Positions 33,857 to 44,310 of a stretch of 64,000 nucleotides of DNA are shown here, piece by piece. The DNA comes from Labia minor (taxonomy: Eukaryota; Arthropoda; Insecta; Dermaptera; Spongiphoridae): NCBI GenBank assembly GCA_963082975.1, contig OY720350.1, positions 18,694,910 to 18,758,909 on the forward strand. Direction: 5' to 3'. Position 1 is the stretch's first letter. The number at the start of each line of letters is the position of its first letter. The notes under the pieces were generated by a model, which worked only from the letters and a program-made list of their open reading frames with translations, was not told where the DNA came from and ran no database searches. The position numbers and the translations under genes are program-made.

Positions 33857-35353
33857 ATTTTTAAGTTGGAAATAAAGTTTTGCAAGTTTTGATGTGTTTA
33901 TTTGACTACACATTTTTCTGAATAAAATAACCATTTTTTCACATGAAATCATCATAAGCTGTTTTCTGCTCTATAAATTGGTACTATTGATTTTTTTAAT
34001 GTCAATCAAGACCTCAATATTTCTCATTTTAAAAAAAACTTTACTTTCAACCTAATATAAAATTTTGTATATCTACATACAATTAATTTATAATATATTT
34101 TTATGTTTTTCTCGAACATTTATGCACGATTCATTCTTAATAAATATCTTAATTATTTTTTTTTTCTAAATTTAATTTAATTTTTTTTTTTTTTTTGTCT
34201 TTTTTCCAAGTTAATTAATAAAAAGAAGATTTAAATCAGGCAACATTTAAAAGAAAATAATAGTAACGATTTCCTTTTGACTTAGAAATTAGTGTTTAAA
34301 GATATTCAAGGTGACAACATCAAACAATCCCGTCGTTGTTTCAATTAGATTAAAAGTATCATTTATTTTTTTTTTTAGTAGATATTTTATTTTTGCCATT
34401 TATTTATATCTCGAGAGTAATCCAAAAATAAATAGATATACTTAAAAAAAAAAGTGTTATTCAAAATAAGTATGACGAAAGAGTGGTCATTGGTTTTATT
34501 TAGAGAGAGCGAGAGAAAAAAGAATAGAGCTCATTAATAAAAAAATAAACATTTTAAAAATAAACAATGTTAAAAATTTGTGGGCAGATCTGAGAATAAA
34601 TGCAAACAACAAGTTTCCTTGTGCTTTTAACTAGTGATTAAATGAGGCGCTGAACATTTTGATTTATTAACAGAAGATTGGGCAAAAAAACAAAAAATAA
34701 GTTCATCAAACTCTAAATAAAATCTTGGGTGACAAGTGTTATATAGTTCGTGTCCAAGATCAAGAGAAATGGTGATTTTTTTTTTTTTAGATCTTTACCA
34801 GATATTCGAGTAAGTCTTGAATCTTAATTATTATTTAAACATTTTGTATAAGTCCAACTTTTAATATAATGTCTTAAAACTCCATTTTAAAATTTAAAGC
34901 TTGATTTAAACAATTTTCATAAAAATAATATAAATTAAAAGTTTTGTTTTTTTTAATTCATTAATTAATATTTTACAAATGGTTAATAAAGAAAAAAAAA
35001 TGTGAAATTTGTAGAAAATATTTCATTCTATTTAAAAATAAAAAATATAATTATTTCATATATATCATTCTTTTTTAATACACAAATGATTATGTATTTT
35101 ATACAATAGAAAATTGAATAGGAACAAAACATGTTATACCTAATTAAATGATTATATAATAATTATATGTGTGTAAATGAGATGGTTATATTAATTAATT
35201 AAAAAAAAGGGAAGTTTTATTCAATATTTAAAATAGTAATAAGAGTTATTTAATTAATAATATGGTACCAATATTTTAGAATTTTTTATTTTAAAGAAAT
35301 TAGAAACTATTTTTATTAAAGAATATGTGGTAGATAATATTCTAATGCTAGAG
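33857..35353. other. AT-rich intergenic stretch, nothing recognised
   Basis: About 1.5 kb of A/T-rich sequence with many poly(T)/poly(A) runs; no gene or repeat recognised. Confidence 0.6.
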
Positions 35354-35583
35354 CAGTGATTCTCAACCACTGTAGCACTTTAGTGTGCCGCGAGATTATG
35401 AGGCTCTTAAACATTTCCGACTTTTTTTTCTAAATATTTTCAATATGGTTCTAATAAAAAAAAACCGTTTTGGGGACCACTTTTTTCAATATAACTTTTA
35501 CGCTTATCTTTTTCATTGTATGCCGCCAAATTTTTAAACCGTTAAAAATGTGCCGCGGTAAAAAAAAAGGTTGAAAATCACTG
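35354..35583. mobile_element. hAT-type MITE
   Basis: Ends CAGTGATTCTCAACC and GGTTGAAAATCACTG are inverted repeats, with TGTGCCGCG sub-terminally on the left and mirrored GTGCCGCGG on the right. Flanking 8-mers TGCTAGAG and GGTTAGAA match at 5 of 8, a decayed target duplication at best. It resembles the elements at 2889 and 62852. Confidence 0.75.
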
Positions 35584-35760
35584 GGTTAGAAAAAAGAAAA
35601 AAAATTATTATAATCATTTCTAATACCGAACTATTAAGATATATTAATTGAAGAAGGGGTAATTTGAACTAAATAACAAACATTATTCAAAGATAATTCC
35701 TTAGTTAATCTTTGAAATCTTTGAATCTTTTATTTTTACTAATCGGATTATTAGGAAAAT

Positions 35761-36118
35761 AAGTTGACCAGTGGCCAGGTCCGATACGACCAACGGTTTG
35801 AAGTAAATTAATTTCCAGCTACAGAAACAATTTCAAATAATTTTAAAATATCAATTAATGCAATAAAAGACAGATATGGATAGAACATAAATATTTTTAA
35901 TTTTATTTTATTTATAATATATATGTAAGACCAGGCTGTGACGACATGAAGGGCTGGATGACGTCATATAATTTAAAATTAAGAAAAAACTAATGAAGAT
36001 GATTTTTCCCGAGGATAAAACCAATACAAAATTCATGATTCGTGGAGATATGTAAAAAAACTCATGTGAAATTTGGTGTGAAAATAACCCTTCCCTTACT
36101 ATCGTCGATCGGTAAAAA
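35761..36118 (-). mobile_element. HINE-C copy 2
   Basis: Minus orientation. The 3' hairpin (GACCAGTGGCCAGGTC) and CCGATACGACC are at the low coordinate; the 5' terminus ends TCGTCGATCGGTAAAAA at about 36118. A second hairpin, TGACG-xx-CATxxxTGGATGACGTCA, lies at about 35939-35966. At 358 bp it lacks the central CCGGAAG-containing part present in copy 3. Confidence 0.7.
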
Positions 36119-36788
36119 TTGAATAATATTGGGTTTATTCACGGATAATATTATTATTTATGTAAACCGAGATATTTTTATCTCCCGGAGAATTTTTGCG
36201 GGGACACTGGGACAGAATACACATAAGAATAAGCAAAATGATCGTATGGGATTTGTAAGTCAGCTAAAGAATAAGAATATTTGATCTATCAAAATTAAAA
36301 AAAAATTTTAGGAGATCTAATCTAAATATTTAATACGACAGTGTCCGTCTGTACGCAAAAAACTCCAGAGCCTAAAATACAAGAAGTAAGCTAACCAAAT
36401 TTTTCTGAGGTGAAGAGTACCTCAAATGATGAAAAATAAAAAAGAAATTAGTATCTCAGGTAACTCCTGAGCTGAGCTGCGGGTGTTCCATTTTCCAGAA
36501 ATATATATAAAGGAGAGTGTTTGTATGTATGTAATTTGTTTACTTTTTGCTGTCATAGAAACAGATATATATATAATTAGAACCTCTCTCTCTCCCTCTA
36601 TTTAAAATTTTAAAAAATGGAGTGTTCTAGCCAAATTAAGAAATTTAAATGCCTTATGCAACATTGATAGGTAAATGAATTGGACTGGAAGAGGAGACAT
36701 GTGATTAGGGAAATTGGGGAAAAATCAACCGAAATGTAATTAAACAAAAAAATTCAAGAATTATGATACGGATACTACTTACATACAA
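36119..36788. other. AT-rich sequence, possibly the 5' part of a Helitron
   Basis: The stretch near 36505-36545 (ATATATATAAAGGAGAGTG then TTTGTATGTATG) resembles the 5' region of some insect Helitrons, and a canonical Helitron 3' end lies at 37581. The link is a guess because a retrotransposon fragment lies between them. Confidence 0.25.
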
Positions 36789-37360
36789 TTAACATACAAA
36801 ATGTAGAATTTGAAAAAATATAAATATTTAAATACTTAAGATCTCTAATCCCGAAAGATAATAATATTCGAGAAGAATTTAAATCGACGTTGTAATTGAG
36901 AAACGCCTGTTATTATACAGTAAAGGGGACAGTAGGGTGTCCCGAAGACATTTTTGGGACAGAGCACCTAAAGACGGGACGTTTGATCACCCTATCGATG
37001 ACTCTGGGAGACAAGAGTAGATTTAGAGTATTTGTGAGATTAATACTGTTCGCAGCATGAAGATGAGGTCACAGGGGGATGGCGGAGATGGCATAACGAG
37101 AAATAATGTCCAGATATAGTTAAGGTTATAAAATCGAGAGGGCTGGGATGAGAAAGGGACGTGGTTGGAATTGGAGAAACCAATTGGGAAACATCCGGTG
37201 GAAGACCAAGGACCAAGGTGGGTGGACATTGAAGGAAGGGACATGGGAGAGATGGGACAGGGTAGGATTTGGTTATAGATTAGGATAGGGACGTATAGAG
37301 AAATGTGGATGCTGCGGCTAAGAACTTTCGAAAACTGTAGAGACACAGAGTTAGATAAAT
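36789..37360 (+). pseudogene. Second copy of the non-LTR retrotransposon reverse transcriptase tail
   Basis: Shares with the copy at 32737 the blocks AAAGATAATAATATTCGAGA, GTAAACGCCTGTTAT-like GAAACGCCTGTTATTATACA, GAGTAGATTTAGAGTATTTG and CCGGTGGAAGACCAAGG. Reading frames are broken by stops and by a fragment of the AGGGTGACCA-family hAT MITE. It ends near CGAAAACTGTAGAGACACAG. The 116-codon minus-strand open stretch is antisense to this relic and is not a gene. Confidence 0.75.
36925..36994 (+). mobile_element. Fragment of the AGGGTGACCA-family hAT MITE
   Basis: Matches the right part of the elements at 6874 and 7397 (GTGTCCCGAAGACATTTTTG, GGGACAGAGCACCTAAA, GGGACGTTTGATCACCCTA). It sits in the retrotransposon relic between the CAGTAAAG and GACTCTGGGAGAC blocks, replacing sequence seen in the sister retrotransposon copy. 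Confidence 0.7.
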
Positions 37361-37439
37361 ATAACATATACAATAATAATATATAATCAATTTACTGATT
37401 AAATTAAAATATATTTTACAAGAAAACAAACAAATGTCT

Positions 37440-37581
37440 TATCTACTTATACTGATTGAAACAAAATGGATGAAAACCTTTTTCATACAGACTTTCAACC
37501 AAATACTATGTATCACTCGGGGGTACAGGGGGCGGAGCCCCCGTCTAGGTGTGAAGAGCGCCGAACGCTCGGAGCAGCTAG
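37440..37581 (+). mobile_element. Canonical Helitron 3' terminus
   Basis: The hairpin GAGCGCCGAACGCTC (37556-37570) is followed after 7 nt by CTAG (37578-37581) and a T, the hallmark 3' end of Helitron-1 type elements. Another perfect hairpin, GGGGGCGGAGCCCCC, precedes it (37528-37542). The GC-rich end contrasts with A/T-rich flanks. The left boundary is not defined; the 5' TC end may be near 36500. Confidence 0.7.
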
Positions 37582-38089
37582 TTTTATTTATTTATTTAAA
37601 ATAAGTTGTACCACATGTTTATAATTAACAAAAATTATACATTAAGTTAATTTTTAAGCTTAACTATATTTTATTTCTTTCCAAATATGATTTACAAGTA
37701 CAATGATAAGAAAAAAATTTGATAATTTATTAATATTAAATTATTATTGAGTATAGATAGATTCGATTACAATATATTTATATTCATATGAAATAATTTC
37801 AATAATAAAAAAAAATAAAATATTTTTATATTTGGTAAGTTAAAAAGAAATAATAATGAAAAAGAGTTATATTTTTACAATATATATGATTTTTTTTATT
37901 GTGATGTTTGCATTTTAATTTTAAATTGAGAAATTATAATAATAATTAATTCTACCTATATAGTAAAATATTTAAAATATATCAAAGTTTAAATTATGAA
38001 ATTATATATTTCAAAATGAAAAAAAAAGTTCGCGATATTCAATTATTTTTTTATTATTAATTAAATTAATAAAAAAACAATTGAATATT
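37582..38089. other. AT-rich intergenic sequence, nothing recognised
   Basis: A/T-rich sequence with no recognisable features. Confidence 0.6.
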
Positions 38090-38580
38090 TAATAGGGCCT
38101 CCTCCGTTCCCCATAAATTAGCCCTTCCAAGCCTCGCCTTCCGAAATTTAGAAAAAGTAATAATAAAGAAAGTTTGCCTTAAAAAAAAAGATTAAAAAAA
38201 ATAAGGCGTTTGGTCTGTAGCCTCTTTGAATCACCTGAGAGTGCCTTTGATTTTTTGGATTTCGAAATGAAATCACGACATTCGGGGCAACCTGAAATAA
38301 AACCTACCTAGTAAGGGAGTGCATAGCCTCCATCAATATGGATGTAAGGCCCATGCTAATCGAAAAAGCCCTGCGCTCAAAAGGTAACCAACAATTTGTT
38401 CCTGTTCAGGCTAATCCCATTTCGGAACTCTGCTGAATTACCTTCCCGAATGCCCGTTCATCCAATCCACCTCAAATACACTCTCAGTAATACAAAAAGG
38501 CACAATTCAGACCTGACATGCAATTCATGCAAACCATCCCTTAAATAATAGCATGGCATTTGTCTTATCCACCCACATTT
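38090..38580. promoter_or_regulatory. Large unique island with octamer-like motifs (candidate enhancer)
   Basis: About 490 bp of high-complexity sequence, open in no long frame. It contains GACATGCAATTCATGCAAAC (two ATGCAAAT-like POU sites in one orientation), AGGCCCATGCTAATCG and GCTAATCCCATTTCGG (a TAATCC Otx-type core). This is one of the strongest candidate regulatory elements by appearance; conservation is not testable here. Confidence 0.35.
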
Positions 38581-38989
38581 TATTTATTTATTAATTCTAA
38601 TCTAATCTATGAATTAGTATGATGAGAACATGCATGGATGTAGGAGGCAACCACCTGAAAATTCCTAACAACTATATATATATAGGTATATATCAAAAAA
38701 TAGCCACCCTCCCAGTATAACGCATCGAAACCTACCAATTCTAAAAATACCTTTGTCTCTTCTGCCTCCTTTATCAATGCTTCTTCTTGAAAGATGTACT
38801 CTGAAATTCCCTAATCTCACTAAATTCTGTTATATAATTTAATATATTTCTCTATAATCTCCTAATGAATATTATCAAAAGCAAAAAATCATTGTAATTT
38901 AATTATACTTTCTATATTATATTAAACTTTACTTTAAATATTATATTTACATTTTCGATTTTAAAGTGCGCCATGCTAAATAAATAACG

Positions 38990-39290
38990 ATGATTACTTA
39001 CATTTGGAGAGCTGTATTTCAATCATTTCATCGTCATGAAGGATGGAGAAGATAATCAAGAATTCAAATCAACATTCAGTAGCAGGAACGAAGATTGAAA
39101 CATGAAATAGAAGAAGAAAAATAACTTATTAGTTTATAATCAATAAATTTAAATTGAATTAAAAATAAAATTAATAATAAATACTGACCTCGGAGTTAAT
39201 AGAGGGTTGATATTTCTCGCAGATTAAACTCGAAGAAGAGCTCGTAGACTTGAATGGATGTCCATCACTCTCGCCTCGATAAAGAAAAAA
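38990..39290 (-). other. Mixed island with a possible minus-strand exon
   Basis: On the minus strand, about 30 codons (roughly 39280 down to 39192) read GESDGHPFKSTSSSSS then LICEKYQPSINSE. They are preceded by a T-rich tract and followed by GAG|GTCAGT, an acceptable splice donor. A second donor-like site (AAAT|GTAAGT) lies near 39000. No homologue is recognised and the acceptor (CGAG|G) is poor. Candidate exon of an unseen gene, or a non-coding element. Confidence 0.25.
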
Positions 39291-40379
39291 ATAATTAAGA
39301 TTAGATACTTATATTATATACAAGAAATAAAAAAATAAGATATAAATAAATAAATAAATAATATTAATAGGATTAACAAAGTGTATAGATTTTTAAAAAT
39401 ATTATCTTATTTCTGTAATATTAAAATATTAAAATTATTTTACATCCTATATAGAACCATGATTATAATAAGTTAAAATATGCATTTAATAGACATATAA
39501 TAAAAATATCTTAGAAAACATCAGAAAATTAATTATGATTATATTATTAATTTCACGAAGATTTTATTCTGTTTAATTGATATATCGGTAATAGAAATAT
39601 TATTCATTTTTCAAAAGTGTTATAATAATATGAAATTGACAAAACAATATTCATATGAGATTGGAAAGGAACGGTGTGAGCAATAATGAGATTAGAAAGA
39701 ATATATAGAATATTTAAAATTATATATTCCTTTATGAATATAAGAAATTTATATTTTTTTGATTTATAAATATATTATATGAATTTTGAAAATAATCAGC
39801 ACATCTACCTATTTTTTAAATAAATAAGTTTTAAAAGGATTAATATATAGATTGAAATTTAAAAAATATTTCAATAAATATATTTAAAGAAAAATAAAAT
39901 TTTGTATATGATTTTTTAATTTTTAAATAATTTTAATTTAACTTTTAATAAAATTTAATTAATGAGTCTGATTTATTTAAGAATAATTATTTTCAAAGAT
40001 TTGAATGAAAAATTTATAAATTTATTTGGGTATAATAATTTTTTTTGTATAATAGAAAATTAATTAAAAATTTATTATATATTGAAGAGAAATTAAATTA
40101 AATATATAATTTATTTAATAATAATTTTTGGATTTTTGTTTTAATTTTATTGAATTTTTATAAAATGTGAAATTTTGAAACAATTAAATTGATTGTATCT
40201 TGTATCAATAAGCATTTAATTATAAGTTATTAAAATTATTATCGAATTATTATAAATATTATATTTAATATCATTTAAGTATGATTTAATTTTTTCTAAC
40301 GATCAATAATAATTTCTGGGTTCAATTAATAGGTAGTTAATAAAAAGAAATTAATTTTCAATACATTTTTTTATTATCG
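39291..40379. other. Long AT-rich intergenic stretch, nothing recognised
   Basis: About 1.1 kb almost entirely A/T; no gene or repeat terminus recognised. Confidence 0.65.
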
Positions 40380-40540
40380 AGTGATTAAGGGTTGATTTTA
40401 GCCGAAATCAGCTCTGCATATGAATGCACTGCGCTGTGAGTGTGTGAGTGCTCACTTGCTGTCACTTGCCTACTGAGGCCTGCCGAAGGAGTAGGAAAGC
40501 GAAGCGAGCTCGGGGTAGGGGAGGGGTGCGCGCGCATTCA
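40380..40540. promoter_or_regulatory. Short GC-rich island
   Basis: Contains GCGCTGTGAGTGTGTGAGTG, CTGCCGAAGGAGTAGG, GAAGCGAAGCGAGCTCGGGG and GTGCGCGCGCATTC. This is among the most CpG-dense points in the window. Could be a promoter-proximal or non-coding element; no transcript evidence. Confidence 0.3.
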
Positions 40541-40954
40541 AAAACAGAATTATTTGCAAATTCATGAAATAATTATAATTATTTATTAAATTTGATTTTA
40601 ATATTTTAATTGAAATTTAAGGTACGTTTTACACATATTAACATTTTTTTTTTGCTCATTTTTAAAAACTATTTTGTTCGAAATATTTAAAAACTTCATC
40701 TTTATCCATTAACCATTAATAAATTGGATATTATAACATCACACTGATATATGATAATAAAAAAATCAATCTGATTTATATATATACATTTTATATAATT
40801 AATTTTAAAAAATAATTTTTATTCTAAATTAAAATTTATTTATTCTTTATTATTTTTTTTTTTTTTTTGAATTTTTTTAAACATAATATTTACAAAATAG
40901 ATGAAAACAGATAAATCATCCCTTAAGAATATTAATAATAATTAAAATTAAAAA
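40541..40954. other. AT-rich intergenic sequence, nothing recognised
   Basis: A/T-rich sequence with long T-runs. Confidence 0.6.
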
Positions 40955-41062
40955 AAATATAAAAAAACGTTTTAAAAACAGCTTTTATTTAAATGCACTA
41001 AAAAGGAGAAAATAGTTTCTCCACACACAGCACGATTTCATTATAATTAATCATATCTAAAA
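40955..41062. mobile_element. Solo arm of the long-inverted-repeat MITE found after the IR gene
   Basis: AAACAGCTTTTATTTAAATG, CACTAAAAAGGAGAAAATAG and TTTCTCCACACACAGCACGA match one arm of the element at 49880-50281 closely. It ends at TTAATCATATCTA, and the other arm is missing; HINE-C copy 3 begins immediately afterwards. Confidence 0.75.
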
Positions 41063-41065
41063 TAT

Positions 41066-41654
41066 AAGTTGACCTGTGGCCAGGTCCGAACCGACGATGA
41101 AGTAAATTAATTTCCAGCTACAGAAACAATTTCAAATAATTTTAATATATCTATTAATGTAATTAAAAACAGATAGGCATATAACATAAATATTTTTAAT
41201 TTTATTTTATTTATAATATATATGTAAGACCAGGTTGTGACGTCATGAATGGATGGATGACGTCATATAATTTTAAATTAAGAAAAAACTAATAAAGATG
41301 ATTTTCCCGAGGATAAAACCAATACAAAGTGCATGATTTGTGGTGATATATAAAAACATCTCCTCAAATTTCGTGAGAAAATAACCCTTCCCTTCCTATC
41401 GTCGATCGCTAATACTACCACTTCCGGTTTCCGAATTTATACCAAAAGTTGATCAATCCATCACACTGATGCATTAAGTAAATATACCAAATTTTATCAA
41501 AATTCGTTGAGCCGATCAAGCTGTGCACATCATCAGGCTAAAAATACTTTTGTTGATTAAGAAAATGCATGATTCGTGGAGATATGTGAAAATCTCCACA
41601 TGTGAAATTTGGTGTGAAAACAATACCTCCCTTACTATCGTCAGTCGGTAAAAA
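41066..41654 (-). mobile_element. HINE-C copy 3 with a duplicated 5' end
   Basis: The 3' hairpin (GACCTGTGGCCAGGTC) and CCGACGATGA lie at the low coordinate. A first 5'-terminal module ends near 41410 (CTATCGTCGATCGCTAATAC). A second module follows with ACCACTTCCGGTTTCCG, TAAATATACCAAATTTTATC and CATGATTCGTGGAGATATG, ending CGTCAGTCGGTAAAAA at 41654. The GTGCATGATTxGTGGxGATAT block therefore occurs twice. A CATGACGTCA-type hairpin lies near 41238-41267. Confidence 0.7.
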
Positions 41655-42493
41655 ATATCAACAATTTAAAATTCTTAAATTAATTTAATAATTTATATGT
41701 AGTTGAGAAACTGGTGCAATTTTATATTTTAATCATATTTAATCGGTGGTTCGAGACTCTTAGTATAAGTGAACATAGCCACACACATACATTCAACACT
41801 CTCCATTTTAAAGAGTAGAAAAGTATTTCATTTCTCAAAAATAATATTGAAAAATTAATTTGCAAATTTAACATATTATTATTTTGAATGTATGTGGTAC
41901 TTTGTGTTTGTTTAGTATAATAGATAGATAATAAATGAAAATAGAGTAATTATCATTTACTATTTTTATTAATGATTATATGTAAAGAAATAATTGTTGT
42001 GGGTCTTGCATTACTCAAAAAGTAAATGATAATGGAATGCAACTTCCCCTGTGCACTTATTCGCTAGCAAAAAGACGCCACAAAAGAGAGGGTGGGAGAA
42101 CGAGAAGAAAATATCAATTAGAATTACATAATTCTATTTTTATAATGATAATTTTTTACATTATAATTTATTACTATGATTAAAAAACAGTGATACCTTT
42201 AAAATCGATATCTTCGAAATATATGGAAAATAATAAAATAAATGTTCCAATGAAATACATGAATTCCAGATCTGCCTTATTTGAGGCAATAGAAGAACAT
42301 TTACAGGTTAAAACTCAATATATAATATACATAAAATATATACAATAAGAAATAGAGGAGTATTATGAGGGAAGGATAAAGAAAGAAAAATATTAATGGG
42401 AGGGGGGATAGGACTAGACAGGATTAAGATAGGAAAATAAGTGTTGAGGATATTATGAGAGACAATTAGAGACGATGGAGCGATTGACTTGAA
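41655..42493. other. AT-rich sequence with a small mixed patch
   Basis: The patch 42000-42100 (GGTCTTGCATTACTCAAAAA, TTCGCTAGCAAAAAGACGCC) has mixed composition. The part 42360-42490 is purine-rich and may be 3' sequence of the adjacent Jockey relic. No gene. Confidence 0.5.
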
Positions 42494-42940
42494 TCAAACC
42501 CTCGGCCCATTAGTCGGAGGAGAATTGAGTCTGTCGTGTATCAAGTCGTTATGTCTAAGTCTTTTTAGTCTTCTGGTTAGTCCTTGTGTTTCAGTAAGTT
42601 GTCTCGCTTTCTCGTTAACATGGTTTTGTAGTCTGTTGAGGTAGCGTATGCTGTTTAACTACACCTCCTCCGCCACAGTTCTAACATTGAGATCTCCATG
42701 GATTATCTTATTAGATATGTACCATGGAGCGTTGACCATTGCCCTCAGTGTCTTGTTTTGGAATTTCTATATTATGGACATTTTAGTATTGCTCGTTGTT
42801 CCCTATAATTGAATACCATATGTCCATATTGGTTTGATCAGCATATTGTATACCAATAGTTTGTTGTCTAAAGTCATTTTATCAGTCAATATAGTTTGTG
42901 TTGTTTTAATTGTAATTGTTTTTTTTATTAGCAATTTATT
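42494..42940 (-). pseudogene. Jockey-like non-LTR retrotransposon, reverse transcriptase C-terminus
   Basis: On the minus strand the reading is LTDKMTLDNKLLVYNMLIKP, IWTYGIQL*G, KFQNKTLRAMVNAPWYISNK and IIHGDLNVRTVAEE, the characteristic end of Jockey-clade reverse transcriptases (IWTYGIQLWG, NAPWYV-N--IH-DL-I-TV-EE). Three premature stops lie at codons expected to be Trp, Gln and Arg/Lys-like. The upstream reverse transcriptase palm is missing. The relic lies immediately beside the TA-flanked DDE element at 42955. Confidence 0.88.
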
Positions 42941-43057
42941 AGAGTAGGTATATACAGGGTGGGGTAGAATGGACTCCCTAGTTTCAAACACTCACTGTAG
43001 AGCGCGCAACTTTTTTCAACCTAAATTGGAAAAGTATGGTCAGCAATATGACACACA

Positions 43058-43410
43058 AGCCTTTTGATTTCAACAGGACGGTTCGGCTCATACCGTCCTT
43101 CGTTCACGGCAAATCCTGCAAAGACTGTTTCCCGGCAGCCTGATCTCCTTACGTGGCGATCAACCATGGCCCCCTCGCTCCCCGGATTTGAGCCCATTCG
43201 ATTTTTACCGACTGACGATAGTAAGGGAGGTATTGTTTTCTTTGGGATTATCTCAAAGCTGAGGTTTACAAAGTTCGACCAAGGACCTTGGAAGTCCTTA
43301 AGGAGGCAATTACAGATGTCGTCGGTGGAATATCAGAAGATATGCTGAGAAGAGTTTTCGGAAACTTTTTTAACGACTCTACATGTACATCGCTCGCCAA
43401 AGTCGTCACC
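43058..43410 (+). pseudogene. DDE (Tc1/mariner-superfamily) transposase C-terminal fragment
   Basis: The reading begins FQQDGSAHTV (second catalytic Asp) and continues LFPGSLISLRGDQPWPPRSP then DL-PFDF, which holds the third catalytic residue region. After the HINE-C insertion at about 43206-43243 the frame resumes as DYLKAEVYKVRPRTLEVLKE and AITDVVGGISEDMLRRVFGN, a typical C-terminus of DDE_3 enzymes that begin FQQDGA-AH. No start, HTH or first Asp is present, so it is not functional. Confidence 0.85.
43206..43243 (+). mobile_element. Solo 5' terminus of HINE-C inside a transposase relic
   Basis: TTTTACCGACTGACGATAGT followed by AAGGGAGGTATTGTTTTC is nearly identical to the 5' end of HINE-C copy 3 and is bounded on both sides by continuous transposase coding sequence. 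Only about 38 bp of the element is present. Confidence 0.75.
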
Positions 43411-43551
43411 TGGATGAACTAATTATCAAAACAAATGAGAAAATAATGGCATTGAATGTAGTTTTGGAAAATAAAAACGTTTTGAGATTATCTTTATTTG
43501 TTCTTTCACAATTCATCATTCAAATCAGGGAGCCCATTCTGCCCCACCCTG

Positions 43552-43779
43552 TATATAAAATATATATATTTTTTTTTAATTTATTTAATTTTATTAGAAA
43601 ATATAAATAAAGAAGAAAAATTATATAATCTGAAGAATTTTTAATAGTTAAATGGATAGAAATGAAATACTATAATAGAATCTAAAAAATCTTATAAGTT
43701 TAATAAAAAAAACAAATGAAATCCTTAATTAACAAAGACTTTAATAAACAAAAAAAAATGAAGTATTTTCCGGTCTGTC
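43552..43779. other. AT-rich sequence, nothing recognised
   Basis: A/T-rich spacer between the DDE element and the next island. Confidence 0.6.
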
Positions 43780-44310
43780 CAATGAAATCAATCAGAAAGA
43801 TTAAAAAAAAAGGGATGATTTTTTTTCTATTCCATTCTTCGCAATCTTAATTAAAAATGATTTTTCGCTTAGATAAAATATCGTCCTGTTAATATTAAAG
43901 GACGTGTGTGTTCATTTCACACCCTGGCGTTGTTTGAATCTTTAATCAGAAATCGGCCTGTCGGAGATGGCCGTTTCGGCCATCAGTCAGCCCGGAAATA
44001 ACCCTTTTCCTCCTGTTGCATACGGACACGGGGATTCCCTTCGTCATGGACTCACCATTAATCCCATCAGAGTGAAGGGGGGCTGCAAAAGACAGACTGA
44101 CACCCTCGACGCTCGTACGAAATCCATCGGGATCTCTCCATTTTCGCCTTGGCCCAACTCGACTGCTTAATAAGTCACGTAAACCGGCAGGTTCCCCAAA
44201 TGAACTCCCAGCAGCTCATTTCCAATGAATGGAATCATCAACGTATATCCATTGAGACTTCATTGCCTTCTTCTCTTTCTCTCTCAATTTCTCTCACCTG
44301 GAAAAAGAAA
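43780..44310. promoter_or_regulatory. Large GC-richer unique island (candidate conserved non-coding element)
   Basis: High-complexity sequence with TCGGAGATGGCCGTTTCGGC, CACCATTAATCCCATCAG (TAATCC core), TTAATAAGTCACGTAAACCG and ATGAATGGAATCATCAACG. A 67-codon open stretch at 43967-44170 has no recognisable domain. Candidate enhancer by composition. Confidence 0.35.

Larger units (their letters stand above)
42955..43551 (+). mobile_element. TA-flanked DDE transposon (CAGGGTGGGG family), internally deleted
   Basis: TA flanks both ends (42953-42954 and 43552-43553). Termini CAGGGTGGGGTAGAATGGAC and the inverted GCCCATTCTGCCCCACCCTG form repeats of about 28 bp with four or so differences. The interior retains the C-terminal third of a DDE transposase; the N-terminal DNA-binding and first catalytic regions are deleted. 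A 38-bp piece of HINE-C is inserted in the coding relic. Confidence 0.88.

Noticed and set aside
37023..37373. 116-codon open frame on the minus strand
   Set aside because: Antisense to a non-LTR retrotransposon relic whose homology reads on the plus strand.
40438..40530. CpG-island promoter
   Set aside because: GC-rich and CpG-dense locally, but short and without any adjacent gene; kept only as an island.
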